DNA of 9,318 nucleotides from Gammaproteobacteria bacterium (GTDB lineage Bacteria; Pseudomonadota; Gammaproteobacteria; UBA6429; Thiohalophilaceae). The stretch is from the NCBI GenBank assembly GCA_011052165.1, contig DRJN01000138.1, positions 1 to 9,318 on the forward strand. Direction: 5' to 3'. Of this stretch, positions 1 to 6,380 are shown in pieces (within the stretch, counting starts at the first letter, position 1; each line of letters begins with the position of its first letter). Below the pieces are notes generated by a model that saw only the letters and a program-made list of their open reading frames with translations, had not been told where the DNA came from and did no database searches. The position numbers and the translations under genes were made by a program.

Positions 1-243
1 GTTAAAGAATTTGTGGCGACGACAGACGGAAAGCTGAGGCTATTTATTCTGCCGCCCTATTCACCCCACTTGAATCCAGATGAATGGGTATGGAATTGGC
101 TAAAAAAACATAATCTCGGGAAAACGCAAATATCGGGTCCAGATCAGTTTAGAGCAGCAGTGAGTCGGTTTATGCACCGACTACAGAAAACCGAAAGGTC
201 TGCCAACATCGCCTGGAAAAAGCGGTGCTCGATCAAGTCATGA
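1..243 (+). pseudogene. IS630-type transposase, C-terminal fragment (open at the left edge)
   Basis: This is the C-terminal end of a DDE transposase of the IS630/Tc1-like group, which cuts and joins its own element's DNA. The frame is open from base 1, so the true start lies outside the window; the GTG at 13 is not a credible start. The visible signature is LPPYSPHLNPDEWVWNWLKK (about bases 49-108), the IS630 block whose glutamate (NPDE) supplies the last residue of the catalytic DDE triad. Recognisable transposase sequence continues to about base 198 (FMHRLQKTER). The last 14 codons up to the TGA at 241-243 read SANIAWKKRC and do not look like an IS630 tail; they are the serine recombinase sequence read in another frame. 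The element has therefore lost its 3' end, and I see no terminal inverted repeat or TA duplication. It is probably inactive. The family call is firm; the exact breakpoint is not. Confidence 0.8.
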
Positions 244-747
244 AAGACCTGCTATCGCCGGAGTTCGTCAAGCAGCTTACTCGCGAAGCTATGAAGTACC
301 GTGAGGCGCACCAGGCAGATCCCGCCAAAAACCAACGCACGGATGCTGCGAAACTTGAAACACGCATATCGAAAATGATGGAAATGGCATCTAGTCTGAA
401 GGATCCCGCCCCTGCCCTACGAGAAGTCGACAAACTGGAATGTGAGCGAAATGCCCTGCTGTCTGAAATCGGCCGCCTGGAAACCGAATATACGGCAGCA
501 TCAATGCTCAACAATATATCCGAAGCTAAGATCGAACAGTTTCTGCGCGGAATTGCAGAAAACATGGAATCCCTGAGCCGGGAAGCCCTTAAGGACTTCC
601 TGACGAACGTGATAGGCCAGGGTCTCGCTGGACCCGGCCACTCATGAATGCCAGATCAATTACCGTATTGGGATCAATCTGGGGATAAGATGGCGTCCCC
701 AAGGGGATTCGAACCCCTGTTACCGCCGTGAAAGGGCGATGTCCTAG
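201..747 (+). pseudogene. Large serine recombinase, C-terminal fragment with a 1-base frameshift
   Basis: This is the C-terminal part of a large serine site-specific recombinase, the type that integrates mobile elements. The catalytic resolvase domain and most of the zinc-ribbon region are absent. The frame through 225-620 reads HRLEKAVLDQV, then a charged coiled-coil region (about bases 340-500, with KLETRISKMM and ERNALLSEIGRLETEY), then the helical EAKIEQFLRGIAENMESLSR and FLTNVIGQ. As it stands the frame ends at TGA 645-647 with an atypical GLAGPGHS tail. Removing one G from the GGG at 620-622 restores the family-like ending VSLDPATHECQINYRIGINL and carries the frame on to TAG 745-747, across the tRNA-Glu gene in antisense (PQGDSNPCYRRERAMS). 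I infer a single-base insertion on top of the loss of the N-terminus, so the protein is non-functional. The left boundary is uncertain (about 153-205), because this frame is open from 153 but overlaps the transposase fragment. Confidence 0.75.
691..747. other. Candidate attachment-site region in the tRNA-Glu 3' half
   Basis: The recombinase remnant arriving from the left has, after correction of one frameshift, an open frame ending at 745-747, inside the tRNA-Glu gene. tRNA 3' ends are common integration targets, and integrated elements usually restore the tRNA sequence. Intact tRNA-Glu flanked by a recombinase remnant fits one end of an old integration. The second att copy would lie left of the window, so neither the core length nor the crossover point can be defined here. 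This is an inference. Confidence 0.35.
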
Positions 748-767
748 GCCGACTAGACGATGGGGAC
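691..767 (-). tRNA. tRNA-Glu (anticodon TTC)
   Basis: A complete glutamate tRNA gene on the minus strand. Read from 767 it starts GTCCCC(A), which pairs with GGGGAC at the 3' end, and CCA is encoded at 693-691. The anticodon arm reads CGCC-CTTTCAC-GGCG, giving anticodon TTC, and the T arm contains GGTTCGAATCC. It closely resembles Escherichia coli tRNA-Glu. It lies downstream of tRNA-Ala with a 70-base spacer and is presumably processed from the same transcript. The 3' half is also the antisense template of the restored recombinase C-terminus, as expected when an element has integrated at a tRNA 3' end. I see no U-tract terminator after it. Confidence 0.97.
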
Positions 768-837
768 TTGCAGCTTTCTTATCGCTTCAAATGTTGACTT
801 CAGTGGTATCCACCAACACAGAGCAATAATCCGAATC

Positions 838-913
<76 letters not shown>

Positions 914-923
914 GTAAAGCGAA

Positions 924-957
924 GGCGCTATTTTAGTGAAATAGTGGTGACTGTCAA
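924..957 (-). promoter_or_regulatory. Sigma70-type promoter of the tRNA-Ala/tRNA-Glu unit, with stringent-type discriminator
   Basis: On the minus strand a perfect -35 box TTGACA (957-952) is followed after 16 bases by TAAAAT (935-930), which matches 5 of 6 consensus -10 bases. The sequence just after the -10 box contains GCGCC (928-924), the GC-rich discriminator typical of stable-RNA promoters repressed by ppGpp during amino acid starvation. Transcription would start near 922-923, about ten bases before tRNA-Ala. The promoter lies between the glnS stop codon and the tRNAs, so the tRNAs need not depend on glnS readthrough. The boxes are read directly; stringent control is inferred from the discriminator. 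Confidence 0.8.
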
Positions 958-974
958 GCTGTTATGTGGTTTAT

Positions 975-2690
975 TTACCTACTTGCTGACTGCTTTTCAA
1001 TTTTTGCCCACGAGTCACGCAGGCTGACGGTGCGATTGAAAACAGGCAGGTCATTTGCGTTTGTCGCCGGATCCTTGCAGAAATACCCTTCCCGTTCAAA
1101 CTGGAAAACATCACCGGGCTGCGCTTCAGTCAGGCCGGCTTCCAGATAGCACTGAGTGAGGGTGCACAGGGAGTCAGCATTGAAGTGATCTCTATAGTCC
1201 TTGCCATCTTTACCTGCATCCGGGGCGGGATGGCTGAACAGGCGATCATACAGGCGGACTTCGGCGGCAATAGCGTGTTCTGCCGAAACCCAGTGAATCA
1301 CGCCCTTGACCTTGCGACCTTCAGGGTTGGCGCCGAGGGTGGCGGTATCATAATGACAACGTAACTCGATAATCTCACCCTGCTCGTTTTTGATCACCTC
1401 ATCACATCGAATGACGTAGGCATTGCGCAAACGCACTTCCCCGCCTGTCACCAGACGTTTGAACTTTTTGTTCGGGGCCACTTCCATGAAGTCGTCCCGG
1501 TCGATATAAATCTCACGGCTGAAAGGAACCTTGCGCCAGCCCATATCTTCATCCTGGGGATGGTTGGCCGCCTCCAGCACTTCTGTCTGCCCTTCCGGGT
1601 AATTCTCAATCACCAGCTTTAATGGCCGCAGAACAGCCATGCGACGCGGGGCATGAATATTCAGATCTTCGCGGATGGTACTTTCCAACAGGCCCATTTC
1701 CACGCTGTTGTCAGCTTTGGTAATGCCGATACGATCGCAGAAATCACGAATTGCTACCGGCGTCACGCCCCGTCGGCGCAAACCGGCGATGGTGGGCATG
1801 CGCGGATCATCCCAGCCCTCGACAAAACCCTCGGCAACCAGTTCGGTGAGCTTGCGCTTGCTGGTCACGGTATATTGTAAATTCAGGCGTGAAAATTCAA
1901 TCTGCTGCGGATGACAGGGCACCTCCAGTTGATCCAGAAACCAGTCGTACAAGGGCCGGTGATCTTCGAACTCCAGGGTACATAGCGAATGGGTAATGCC
2001 TTCGATCGAATCCGACAGACAATGGGTGAAGTCGTACATGGGATAAATACACCACTGCGCCCCGGTCTGGTGATGCACCACGCCGTGACGGATACGATAG
2101 ATAATCGGATCGCGCAAATTGATATTGGACGAGGCCATGTCGATTTTAGCGCGCAGCACGTGGCTGCCATCTTCAAATTCGCCCGCACGCATACGATCAA
2201 AAAGATCGAGATTTTCTTCCACTGAACGCTCGCGATAAGGGCTGTCCCTGCCCGGCTCCGTCAGCGTCCCGCGATATTCGCGCGCCGCCTCCGGACTCAG
2301 ATCGCAAACATAGGCCTTGCCCTTTTTAATCAGTTCAACAGCATAGTCATGCAACGGTTCGAAATAGTCCGAAGCATAAAATTCTTTTTCTCCCCAACTG
2401 AAACCCAGCCACTGCACGTCACGTTTGATAGCCTCGACAAAGGCCAGATCCTCTTTGTGCGGATTGGTATCATCAAAACGCAGGTGACAATGGCCGTGGT
2501 AGTCCTCAGCGATACCGAAGTTCAGGCAAATGGACTTGGCATGGCCGATATGCAGGTAACCGTTGGGTTCCGGCGGAAAACGAGTCACGACTTTGCCGTC
2601 ATTTTTACCCGCAGTCAGATCCTGATCGATAATCTGGCGAATGAAATTAGTTACGGGGCGTGCGTCTTCGGATCTTTTGTTACTTTCCAT
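975..2690 (-). CDS. glnS: Glutaminyl-tRNA synthetase (GlnRS)
   Basis: A cytoplasmic class I aminoacyl-tRNA synthetase that joins glutamine to tRNA-Gln using ATP. The 571-residue product is slightly longer than the E. coli enzyme (about 554). The Rossmann catalytic domain begins near residue 34, with [15 protein letters not shown] carrying the HIGH motif at 47-50. [11 protein letters not shown] follows at 71-81, and the KMSKS-type loop is TVTSKRK at 274-280, where most relatives have Met before SKRK (VMSKRK). The two C-terminal beta-barrel domains that recognise the anticodon occupy the rest. The HIGH context and the [22 protein letters not shown] block separate it from GluRS. The ATG at 2690-2688 is preceded by a modest GAG Shine-Dalgarno element in TTGAGTAATT. 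A REP-like palindrome ends only 14 bases upstream of the ATG, so translation or transcript stability may depend on that structure. It lies downstream of gltX on the same strand, probably in one transcript. TAA stop at 977-975. Confidence 0.97.
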   Translation of the reverse strand: MESNKRSEDARPVTNFIRQIIDQDLTAGKNDGKVVTRFPPEPNGYLHIGHAKSICLNFGIAEDYHGHCHLRFDDTNPHKEDLAFVEAIKRDVQWLGFSWGEKEFYASDYFEPLHDYAVELIKKGKAYVCDLSPEAAREYRGTLTEPGRDSPYRERSVEENLDLFDRMRAGEFEDGSHVLRAKIDMASSNINLRDPIIYRIRHGVVHHQTGAQWCIYPMYDFTHCLSDSIEGITHSLCTLEFEDHRPLYDWFLDQLEVPCHPQQIEFSRLNLQYTVTSKRKLTELVAEGFVEGWDDPRMPTIAGLRRRGVTPVAIRDFCDRIGITKADNSVEMGLLESTIREDLNIHAPRRMAVLRPLKLVIENYPEGQTEVLEAANHPQDEDMGWRKVPFSREIYIDRDDFMEVAPNKKFKRLVTGGEVRLRNAYVIRCDEVIKNEQGEIIELRCHYDTATLGANPEGRKVKGVIHWVSAEHAIAAEVRLYDRLFSHPAPDAGKDGKDYRDHFNADSLCTLTQCYLEAGLTEAQPGDVFQFEREGYFCKDPATNANDLPVFNRTVSLRDSWAKIEKQSASR

Positions 2691-2704
2691 AATTACTCAA
2701 TTTC

Positions 2705-2734
2705 GTAGGGTGGGCACGGGGTTTGTGCCCACGC
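2705..2734 (+). repeat. REP-like palindrome, copy 1
   Basis: GTAG at 2705-2708 is followed by arms GTGGGCAC (2710-2717) and GTGCCCAC (2725-2732) around the loop GGGGTTT. It is identical to copy 2 in reverse orientation and nearly identical to copy 3 at 9229. Confidence 0.8.
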
Positions 2735-2776
2735 AAAAAATTTCTGTTTTCAATTTTATACGTTTAATATACAAAA

Positions 2777-2806
2777 GCGTGGGCACAAACCCCGTGCCCA
2801 CCCTAC
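2777..2806 (-). repeat. REP-like palindrome, copy 2 (inverted)
   Basis: This is the exact reverse complement of the element at 2705-2734 over all 30 bases, with its GTAG end at 2806-2803. It begins nine bases downstream of the gltX stop codon in the direction of transcription, so its hairpin could also stabilise the 3' end of gltX mRNA. That role is inferred from REP elements in general. Confidence 0.8.
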
Positions 2807-2815
2807 CGTCTCCTC

Positions 2816-4228
2816 TTAACTATTGGCTTCGCGCTGGGCAATAAACTCCAGCGCCATGTCGATGCGGCGCAGGCAGGCGGCCTTGCCGACCAGATGCAGG
2901 GTAACATCGATGCCCGGTGAAGCGGCGCGCCCGACTACGGCGACACGCAGCGGCTGGGCCACCTTGCCCATTTTTAACTCCAGCGCTTCGGCCACCTGAT
3001 TCACGGTCCGGTGCAAGGCCTCCGGTGTCCAGTCATCCACGGCTTCTAATGCTTCACGCATTTTTTCCAGCGGTACGCGCGCCACCGGGCGCAGATTTTT
3101 CTTTGCCGCCGTTTCGTCAAAGGCTTCAAAATCACGGTAAATAAACTCGCTGATTTTTGCCATTTCCACCAACGTCTGCGCCCGTTCCTTCTGTGCCCTG
3201 ACCACCTCAAGAATATCCGGCCCTTCCGTGGGATCGATTCCCAGCTTGCCCAGATGAATACTCAGATGGTGAGCGATTTTCTCGGGCGTAGCCGCCATGA
3301 TGTATTGCTGATTCAGCCACAACAGTTTATCCGGATTAAAAGTGGACGCCGCGACATTGACATCGCTCACATCAAACAGCTCGATCATTTCATCCAGGGG
3401 GAAAATTTCCCGGTCGCCGTGCGACCAGCCCAGTCGCACCAGATAGTTAAGCAGGGCTTCAGGCAGATAACCGTCTTCACGATATTGCATCACACTGACC
3501 GCGCCGTGACGTTTGGACAGGCGCTTACCGTCTTCACCGAGAATCATGGGCACATGGGCATAGGTTGGCAGTTCAGCACCCAGTGCGCGCAGCAGGTTGA
3601 TCTGCCGGGGAGTATTGTTGAGATGGTCGTCGCCACGGATCACATGAGTCACGCCCATGTCCCAGTCATCCACCACCACCGTCAGATTATAAGTGGGCGT
3701 GCCATCACTGCGGGCAATGATCAGATCATCCAGCTCGCTGTTGCTGATCACCACCTTGCCCTTGATCAGATCATCGATGACCACGGCGCCTTCGGTGGGA
3801 TTCTTGAACCGGATCACCGGCTCGACGCCTTCACGAGGTTCGCTACGCCCCCGGCAACGGCCGTCGTAGCGCGGTTTTTCCTTTCTTGCCATCGCCTGTT
3901 CACGCATGGCGTCCAGCTCTTCGCGGCTGCAATAACAATAATACGCCAGATTCTTGTCCAGCAATTGCTGGATCACTTCGTCATAGCGATCAAGACGCTG
4001 AGTCTGGTAAAACGGCCCTTCATCATAATCCAGTCCCAGCCAGGTCATGCCCTCAAGAATCGCATTAACGGATTCCTCAGTGGAACGCTCCCGATCCGTG
4101 TCCTCGATGCGCAACACGAAGCGGCCACCATGCTTGCGGGCATGCAGCCAGGAATACAATGCGGTGCGTACACCGCCAATATGGAGATAGCCTGTGGGGC
4201 TGGGAGCAAATCGGGTACGAACGGTCAT
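2816..4228 (-). CDS. gltX: Glutamyl-tRNA synthetase (GluRS)
   Basis: A cytoplasmic class I synthetase that charges tRNA-Glu with glutamate; glutamyl-tRNA also feeds tetrapyrrole synthesis in most proteobacteria. The 470-residue length is normal. The N-terminal catalytic domain has [20 protein letters not shown] with HIGG at 16-19 and [11 protein letters not shown] at 39-49. The KMSKS-type loop is KRLSKRHGA at 235-243. The C-terminal half is the helical anticodon-binding domain. The zinc-binding pattern CxC-x24-C of E. coli GluRS is present at C98, C100 and C125, but the fourth position (His127 in E. coli) is Gly127, so zinc may be bound differently or not at all. The ATG at 4228-4226 has an AGGA element 12 bases upstream. 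The gene lies upstream of glnS on the same strand with a 125-base gap filled by REP palindromes, and is divergent from the crp-type gene. TAA... stop codon is TAG at 2818-2816 read on the minus strand. Confidence 0.97.
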   Translation of the reverse strand: MTVRTRFAPSPTGYLHIGGVRTALYSWLHARKHGGRFVLRIEDTDRERSTEESVNAILEGMTWLGLDYDEGPFYQTQRLDRYDEVIQQLLDKNLAYYCYCSREELDAMREQAMARKEKPRYDGRCRGRSEPREGVEPVIRFKNPTEGAVVIDDLIKGKVVISNSELDDLIIARSDGTPTYNLTVVVDDWDMGVTHVIRGDDHLNNTPRQINLLRALGAELPTYAHVPMILGEDGKRLSKRHGAVSVMQYREDGYLPEALLNYLVRLGWSHGDREIFPLDEMIELFDVSDVNVAASTFNPDKLLWLNQQYIMAATPEKIAHHLSIHLGKLGIDPTEGPDILEVVRAQKERAQTLVEMAKISEFIYRDFEAFDETAAKKNLRPVARVPLEKMREALEAVDDWTPEALHRTVNQVAEALELKMGKVAQPLRVAVVGRAASPGIDVTLHLVGKAACLRRIDMALEFIAQREANS

Positions 4229-4451
4229 AGGCGCTGAGTTTCCTGCGGAGTTTAGTTTTTCAACAGGCGCTTATTTTACCTGTCTGCCGGCAAAAAAACA
4301 GGGGCCTGATTTCAATCCGGTCTCAGCCAGACGACAACTCATATGAGAGATTCTAAAGGTGGGATTAAAAATGCCGCTATAACAAACTGAGCCGACCCGT
4401 TTACAACAGGCCGCCCGAACTGGCTGCTGACACTTTCAGACCATACAGATC
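4229..4451. other. Divergent intergenic region between gltX and the crp-type gene
   Basis: These 223 bases must hold promoters for both neighbours. Towards crp, TATAAC at 4378-4383 could be a -10 box, but no convincing -35 box lies 16-18 bases upstream. A perfect 10-base palindrome CTCATATGAG (4338-4347) lies about 30 bases upstream of it. Towards gltX, TAAAAT (minus strand, near 4274) is a possible -10 box with a poor -35. No good TGTGA-N6-TCACA CRP site was found; the closest, TATGA-N6-CTAAA at 4342-4357, is weak. Confidence 0.3.
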
Positions 4452-5150
4452 ATGCAAAATCACGGCGTTCCCATACAGAGACTTGATCGATCCGTCCCCC
4501 GGATTGCCTGCGAGATCGATCCGGATGCGATCCAGACATTCCTGCGATTTTGCCGACAACACACCATTCCTAAAAAATCCATTATTCTGCGTCCCGGCGA
4601 TCCGGCGGACAAGCTGTGCTTTCTAATCAGGGGAACGGCCGCAGTCATACTCGAAGATGAAGATGGCGGTAAAAACGAGATCGTCCTGACCTATCTGAAT
4701 CAGGGTGACTTTATTGGTGAAATCGGCCTGTTTTATGATCTGGATGTGCGTAGCGCCACCGTGCGCAGCAAGACCGAGTGTCTGCTGGCCGAGATTAGCT
4801 ATACGAAACTCAAACGGCTGTTTAAAGATGAACTCAGGGACGTGCAACCTCACCTGCTGAATGCCGTCGGCGTGCAATTATCCGAGCGTTTAATGAGCAC
4901 CAGCCGCAAAGTCGGCCAGCTTGCCTTCATGGACGTTTACGGCCGGGTTGCCCGCACCCTGCTGGACATGTGCAAACAGCCCGATGCCATGTCTCACCCC
5001 GAGGGTACCCAGATCCATCTCTCGCGTCAGGAAATCGGCCGTATCGTCGGCTGTTCCCGCGAAATGGCCGGCCGGGTACTCAAAGCCATGGAAGAAGAAA
5101 AGGTGATTTCTGCCTCCGGCATGGAAATCGTCATTTTCCACGAACGGTAA
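4452..5150 (+). CDS. crp: CRP/Vfr-type cAMP receptor protein, transcriptional regulator
   Basis: A CRP/FNR-family global regulator predicted to bind cAMP and then DNA as a dimer. The 232 residues comprise an N-terminal cyclic-nucleotide-binding domain (about 25-145), a dimerisation helix and a C-terminal winged helix-turn-helix. The phosphate-binding cassette YLNQGDFIGEIGLF (81-94) and VRSATVR (99-105) keep the residues equivalent to E. coli Gly71, Glu72, Arg82 and Ser83. T150-S151 match the adenine-contacting Thr127-Ser128. The recognition helix GCSREMAGRVLK (200-211) keeps the DNA-contacting Arg, Glu and Arg of CRP and is nearly that of Pseudomonas Vfr, so similar TGTGA/TCACA sites are expected. 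Compared with E. coli CRP there is an N-terminal extension of roughly 15-18 residues and about five extra residues before the dimerisation helix. The ATG at 4452 has no strong Shine-Dalgarno sequence and I see no in-frame ATG that would remove the extension. It is divergent from gltX; a hairpin follows 20 bases after its stop codon. TAA stop. Confidence 0.93.
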   Translation: MQNHGVPIQRLDRSVPRIACEIDPDAIQTFLRFCRQHTIPKKSIILRPGDPADKLCFLIRGTAAVILEDEDGGKNEIVLTYLNQGDFIGEIGLFYDLDVRSATVRSKTECLLAEISYTKLKRLFKDELRDVQPHLLNAVGVQLSERLMSTSRKVGQLAFMDVYGRVARTLLDMCKQPDAMSHPEGTQIHLSRQEIGRIVGCSREMAGRVLKAMEEEKVISASGMEIVIFHER

Positions 5151-5170
5151 ATCCCCCTCAAACCAGAATT

Positions 5171-5193
5171 TTTAACCTGAAACCCAGGTTAAA
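5171..5193 (+). terminator. Hairpin after the crp-type gene, possible terminator
   Basis: A perfect 9-base-pair stem TTTAACCTG/CAGGTTAAA with loop AAACC lies 20 bases after the crp stop codon. No U-tract follows on the plus strand, so it is not a classic intrinsic terminator. It may mark or protect the mRNA 3' end. Confidence 0.4.
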
Positions 5194-5263
5194 CCATGTC
5201 TCCCTCCCCGCATGTCTTCCCACGCTGAAGCCTGGAAACGGGAAAATGGGGCTGGCTGCGGGC

Positions 5264-5288
5264 AAAAAAAACCCCGCGGGAGCGGGGT
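5264..5288 (-). terminator. Rho-independent terminator acting on minus-strand transcription
   Basis: The stem ACCCCGC/GCGGGGT (5271-5277 and 5282-5288) with a 4-base loop is preceded on the plus strand by a run of eight A residues. Read on the minus strand this is a GC-rich stem followed by eight T residues, a textbook intrinsic terminator. It would stop transcripts coming leftward from dnaQ, whose stop codon is about 280 bases away, or a small RNA starting in the AT-rich region between. On the plus strand it lacks a U-tract. Confidence 0.8.
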
Positions 5289-5327
5289 CAATAAAATGCG
5301 CAATTTCTGCGCAGGGGGAGGAAACAA

Positions 5328-5375
5328 ATGAAACAACAAATCTGTTTGGTTAAGTGCATTACAGCACTGCTGTAA
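5328..5375 (+). CDS. Possible 15-residue peptide with a strong ribosome binding site
   Basis: ATG at 5328 opens the short frame MKQQICLVKCITALL, ending at TAA 5373-5375. It is preceded by a very strong Shine-Dalgarno sequence GGGGGAGG (5314-5321) at ideal spacing, itself just after a small hairpin TGCGC/GCGCA (5297-5301 and 5309-5313). The end of the frame overlaps two mutually exclusive hairpins: AGTGC/GCACT (5353-5357 with 5364-5368) and TTACAGC/GCTGTAA (5359-5365 with 5369-5375). The peptide starts like a basic-then-hydrophobic signal sequence. It could be a leader peptide, a tiny membrane peptide, or the start of a decayed signal-peptide gene. I recognise no family, and no regulated gene follows on the plus strand for about 1 kb. 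Confidence 0.35.
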   Translation: MKQQICLVKCITALL

Positions 5376-5569
5376 CCAGTATTACGGCATAGGACAGCAA
5401 AACTTTAAAAATAATTCAAAAAAAGAGCCTTATTTTTGGTTTTTTATTCCATAATTCTAAAAACAACCTGACGATTATCAGGGAAATATATTAATAAAAC
5501 CGGGCCAGTCCCCTGTTATTCTATGCAGAAATCCGGAGACGGTTGAATTTTTTACTCTAGATATCCGGC
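5376..5569. other. AT-rich non-coding stretch before the dnaQ stop codon
   Basis: I find no credible gene here. The stretch 5395-5500 is clearly richer in A and T than its surroundings, with A- and T-runs. A weak plus-strand stem (5422-5429 with 5438-5445, containing two G-U pairs) precedes more T residues and could terminate the short ORF transcript. CATAAT at 5450-5455 resembles a -10 box but has no downstream plus-strand gene. The rest, including 5500-5569, shows nothing I can name. Confidence 0.4.
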
Positions 5570-6277
5570 CTAAGGCTTCATCCAGACACAGCCGCCACCA
5601 CTGGCTTCATCGATCGCCTGCAGTCGCGCCTGATGCGCCTTTTGCTCCCGCTCACTGGGATGAATGACCTTGATCGCGGCGCGATCAGCGGCCAGTGGCC
5701 GGCGATCGCTGACCTGGTTCCGGCCAGGCTCTTCTTTGCCCCCCAGCGACAGGTGAGTCTGCCCGCCGCTCATGGCCAGCCAGGTTTCCGCCAGAATCTC
5801 CGCATCCAGCAACGCACCGTGCAACTCACGCGCCGAGTTGTCGATGTTATAACGTTTACACAAGGCGTCGAGGCTGTTCTTCTGGCCAGGGTGCATTTTG
5901 CGCGCCAGCGCCAGTGTGTCCAGCACCGTGCAGAATTCACTCACCAGCGGCGCGGCCTTGTCCAGCAATGTCAACTCATGGTTGATAAAACCCACATCGA
6001 AACGGGCATTGTGAATGACCAGCTGGGCACCGCGAATAAAGTTGAGAAACGCCTCGGCGATATCGGCAAAACGGGGCTTGTCTTCCAGCATCTCGTTGCT
6101 GATGCCATGCACCTCAATGGCGCCCTCGTCGATCTCCCGATCAGGGTTGAGATACTGATGGTAATGTCTGCCGGTGATGCGCCGGTTGATGACCTCGACA
6201 CAACCGATCTCGATAATACGATGGCCCTGGGCAGGCTCCAGGCCAGTGGTTTCCGTATCAAGCACGATGTAACGCAT
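5570..6277 (-). CDS. dnaQ: DNA polymerase III epsilon subunit (3'-5' proofreading exonuclease)
   Basis: The proofreading subunit of the replicative polymerase: it removes misincorporated nucleotides 3' to 5' and bridges the alpha subunit and sliding clamp. The product has 235 residues (E. coli about 243). All DEDDh catalytic residues are visible: ExoI DTETTG with D7 and E9, ExoII HNARFDVGF with D94, and ExoIII HGALLDAE with H153 and D158. After the nuclease domain, QTHLSL (173-178) fits the beta-clamp-binding consensus, at the same place as in E. coli epsilon. The tail to residue 235 is charged and would contact the alpha subunit. The start is ATG at 6277-6275; the Shine-Dalgarno sequence is weak. 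It is divergent from the unrecognised gene at 6381. rnhA, a common dnaQ neighbour, lies 2.8 kb away on the same strand with two plus-strand genes between. The likely transcription end is the terminator at 5264-5288. Confidence 0.96.
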   Translation of the reverse strand: MRYIVLDTETTGLEPAQGHRIIEIGCVEVINRRITGRHYHQYLNPDREIDEGAIEVHGISNEMLEDKPRFADIAEAFLNFIRGAQLVIHNARFDVGFINHELTLLDKAAPLVSEFCTVLDTLALARKMHPGQKNSLDALCKRYNIDNSARELHGALLDAEILAETWLAMSGGQTHLSLGGKEEPGRNQVSDRRPLAADRAAIKVIHPSEREQKAHQARLQAIDEASGGGCVWMKP

Positions 6278-6380
6278 AATTCAGTGACAAGTTGCGAGTG
6301 ACCAGCAAAGTCTAACATATCTTTTATCCTGCTATGCTTATTGCCATGGACAATATAGTCGGAAATTGGGGTGCGTTTTG

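Larger units (their letters stand above)
2705..2806. repeat. BIME-like pair of inverted REP palindromes between gltX and glnS
   Basis: Two copies of a 30-base element (2705-2734 on plus, 2777-2806 on minus) are perfect reverse complements separated by 42 AT-rich bases. Each copy starts with the tetranucleotide GTAG and contains the palindrome GTGGGCAC/GTGCCCAC with a 7-base loop, the layout of REP sequences mobilised by REP-associated tyrosine transposases (RAYT). The pair fills most of the 125-base gltX-glnS gap. In a gltX-glnS transcript each copy could form its own hairpin, or the two could pair into one 30-base-pair stem just upstream of the glnS start. No RAYT gene is in the window. Confidence 0.8.

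Noticed and set aside
233..565. Minus-strand reading frame of 110 codons
   Set aside because: It is antisense to the clear coiled-coil region of the recombinase remnant and has serine- and arginine-rich shadow composition.
615..630. Programmed ribosomal frameshift in the recombinase
   Set aside because: There is no slippery heptamer or evident downstream stimulatory structure, and the gene is already truncated, so a decay mutation or sequencing error is simpler.
654..678. Direct repeat GATCAAT (654-660 and 672-678) as an att core
   Set aside because: Seven bases is short enough for chance, and the restored recombinase coding frame explains the sequence.
3254..4237. Long plus-strand reading frame of 327 codons
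   Set aside because: It lies entirely antisense to gltX, whose motifs are unambiguous, and its product is rich in His, Gln and Ile in the pattern expected from an antisense shadow.
4338..4357. CTCATATGAG palindrome and a TATGA-N6-CTAAA sequence as an autoregulatory CRP site
   Set aside because: The second half-site matches only two of five consensus bases, and a lone 10-base palindrome is weak evidence for an operator.
5633..6301. Plus-strand reading frame of 222 codons
   Set aside because: It is antisense to dnaQ, which has all catalytic motifs; no domain is visible in the shadow product.
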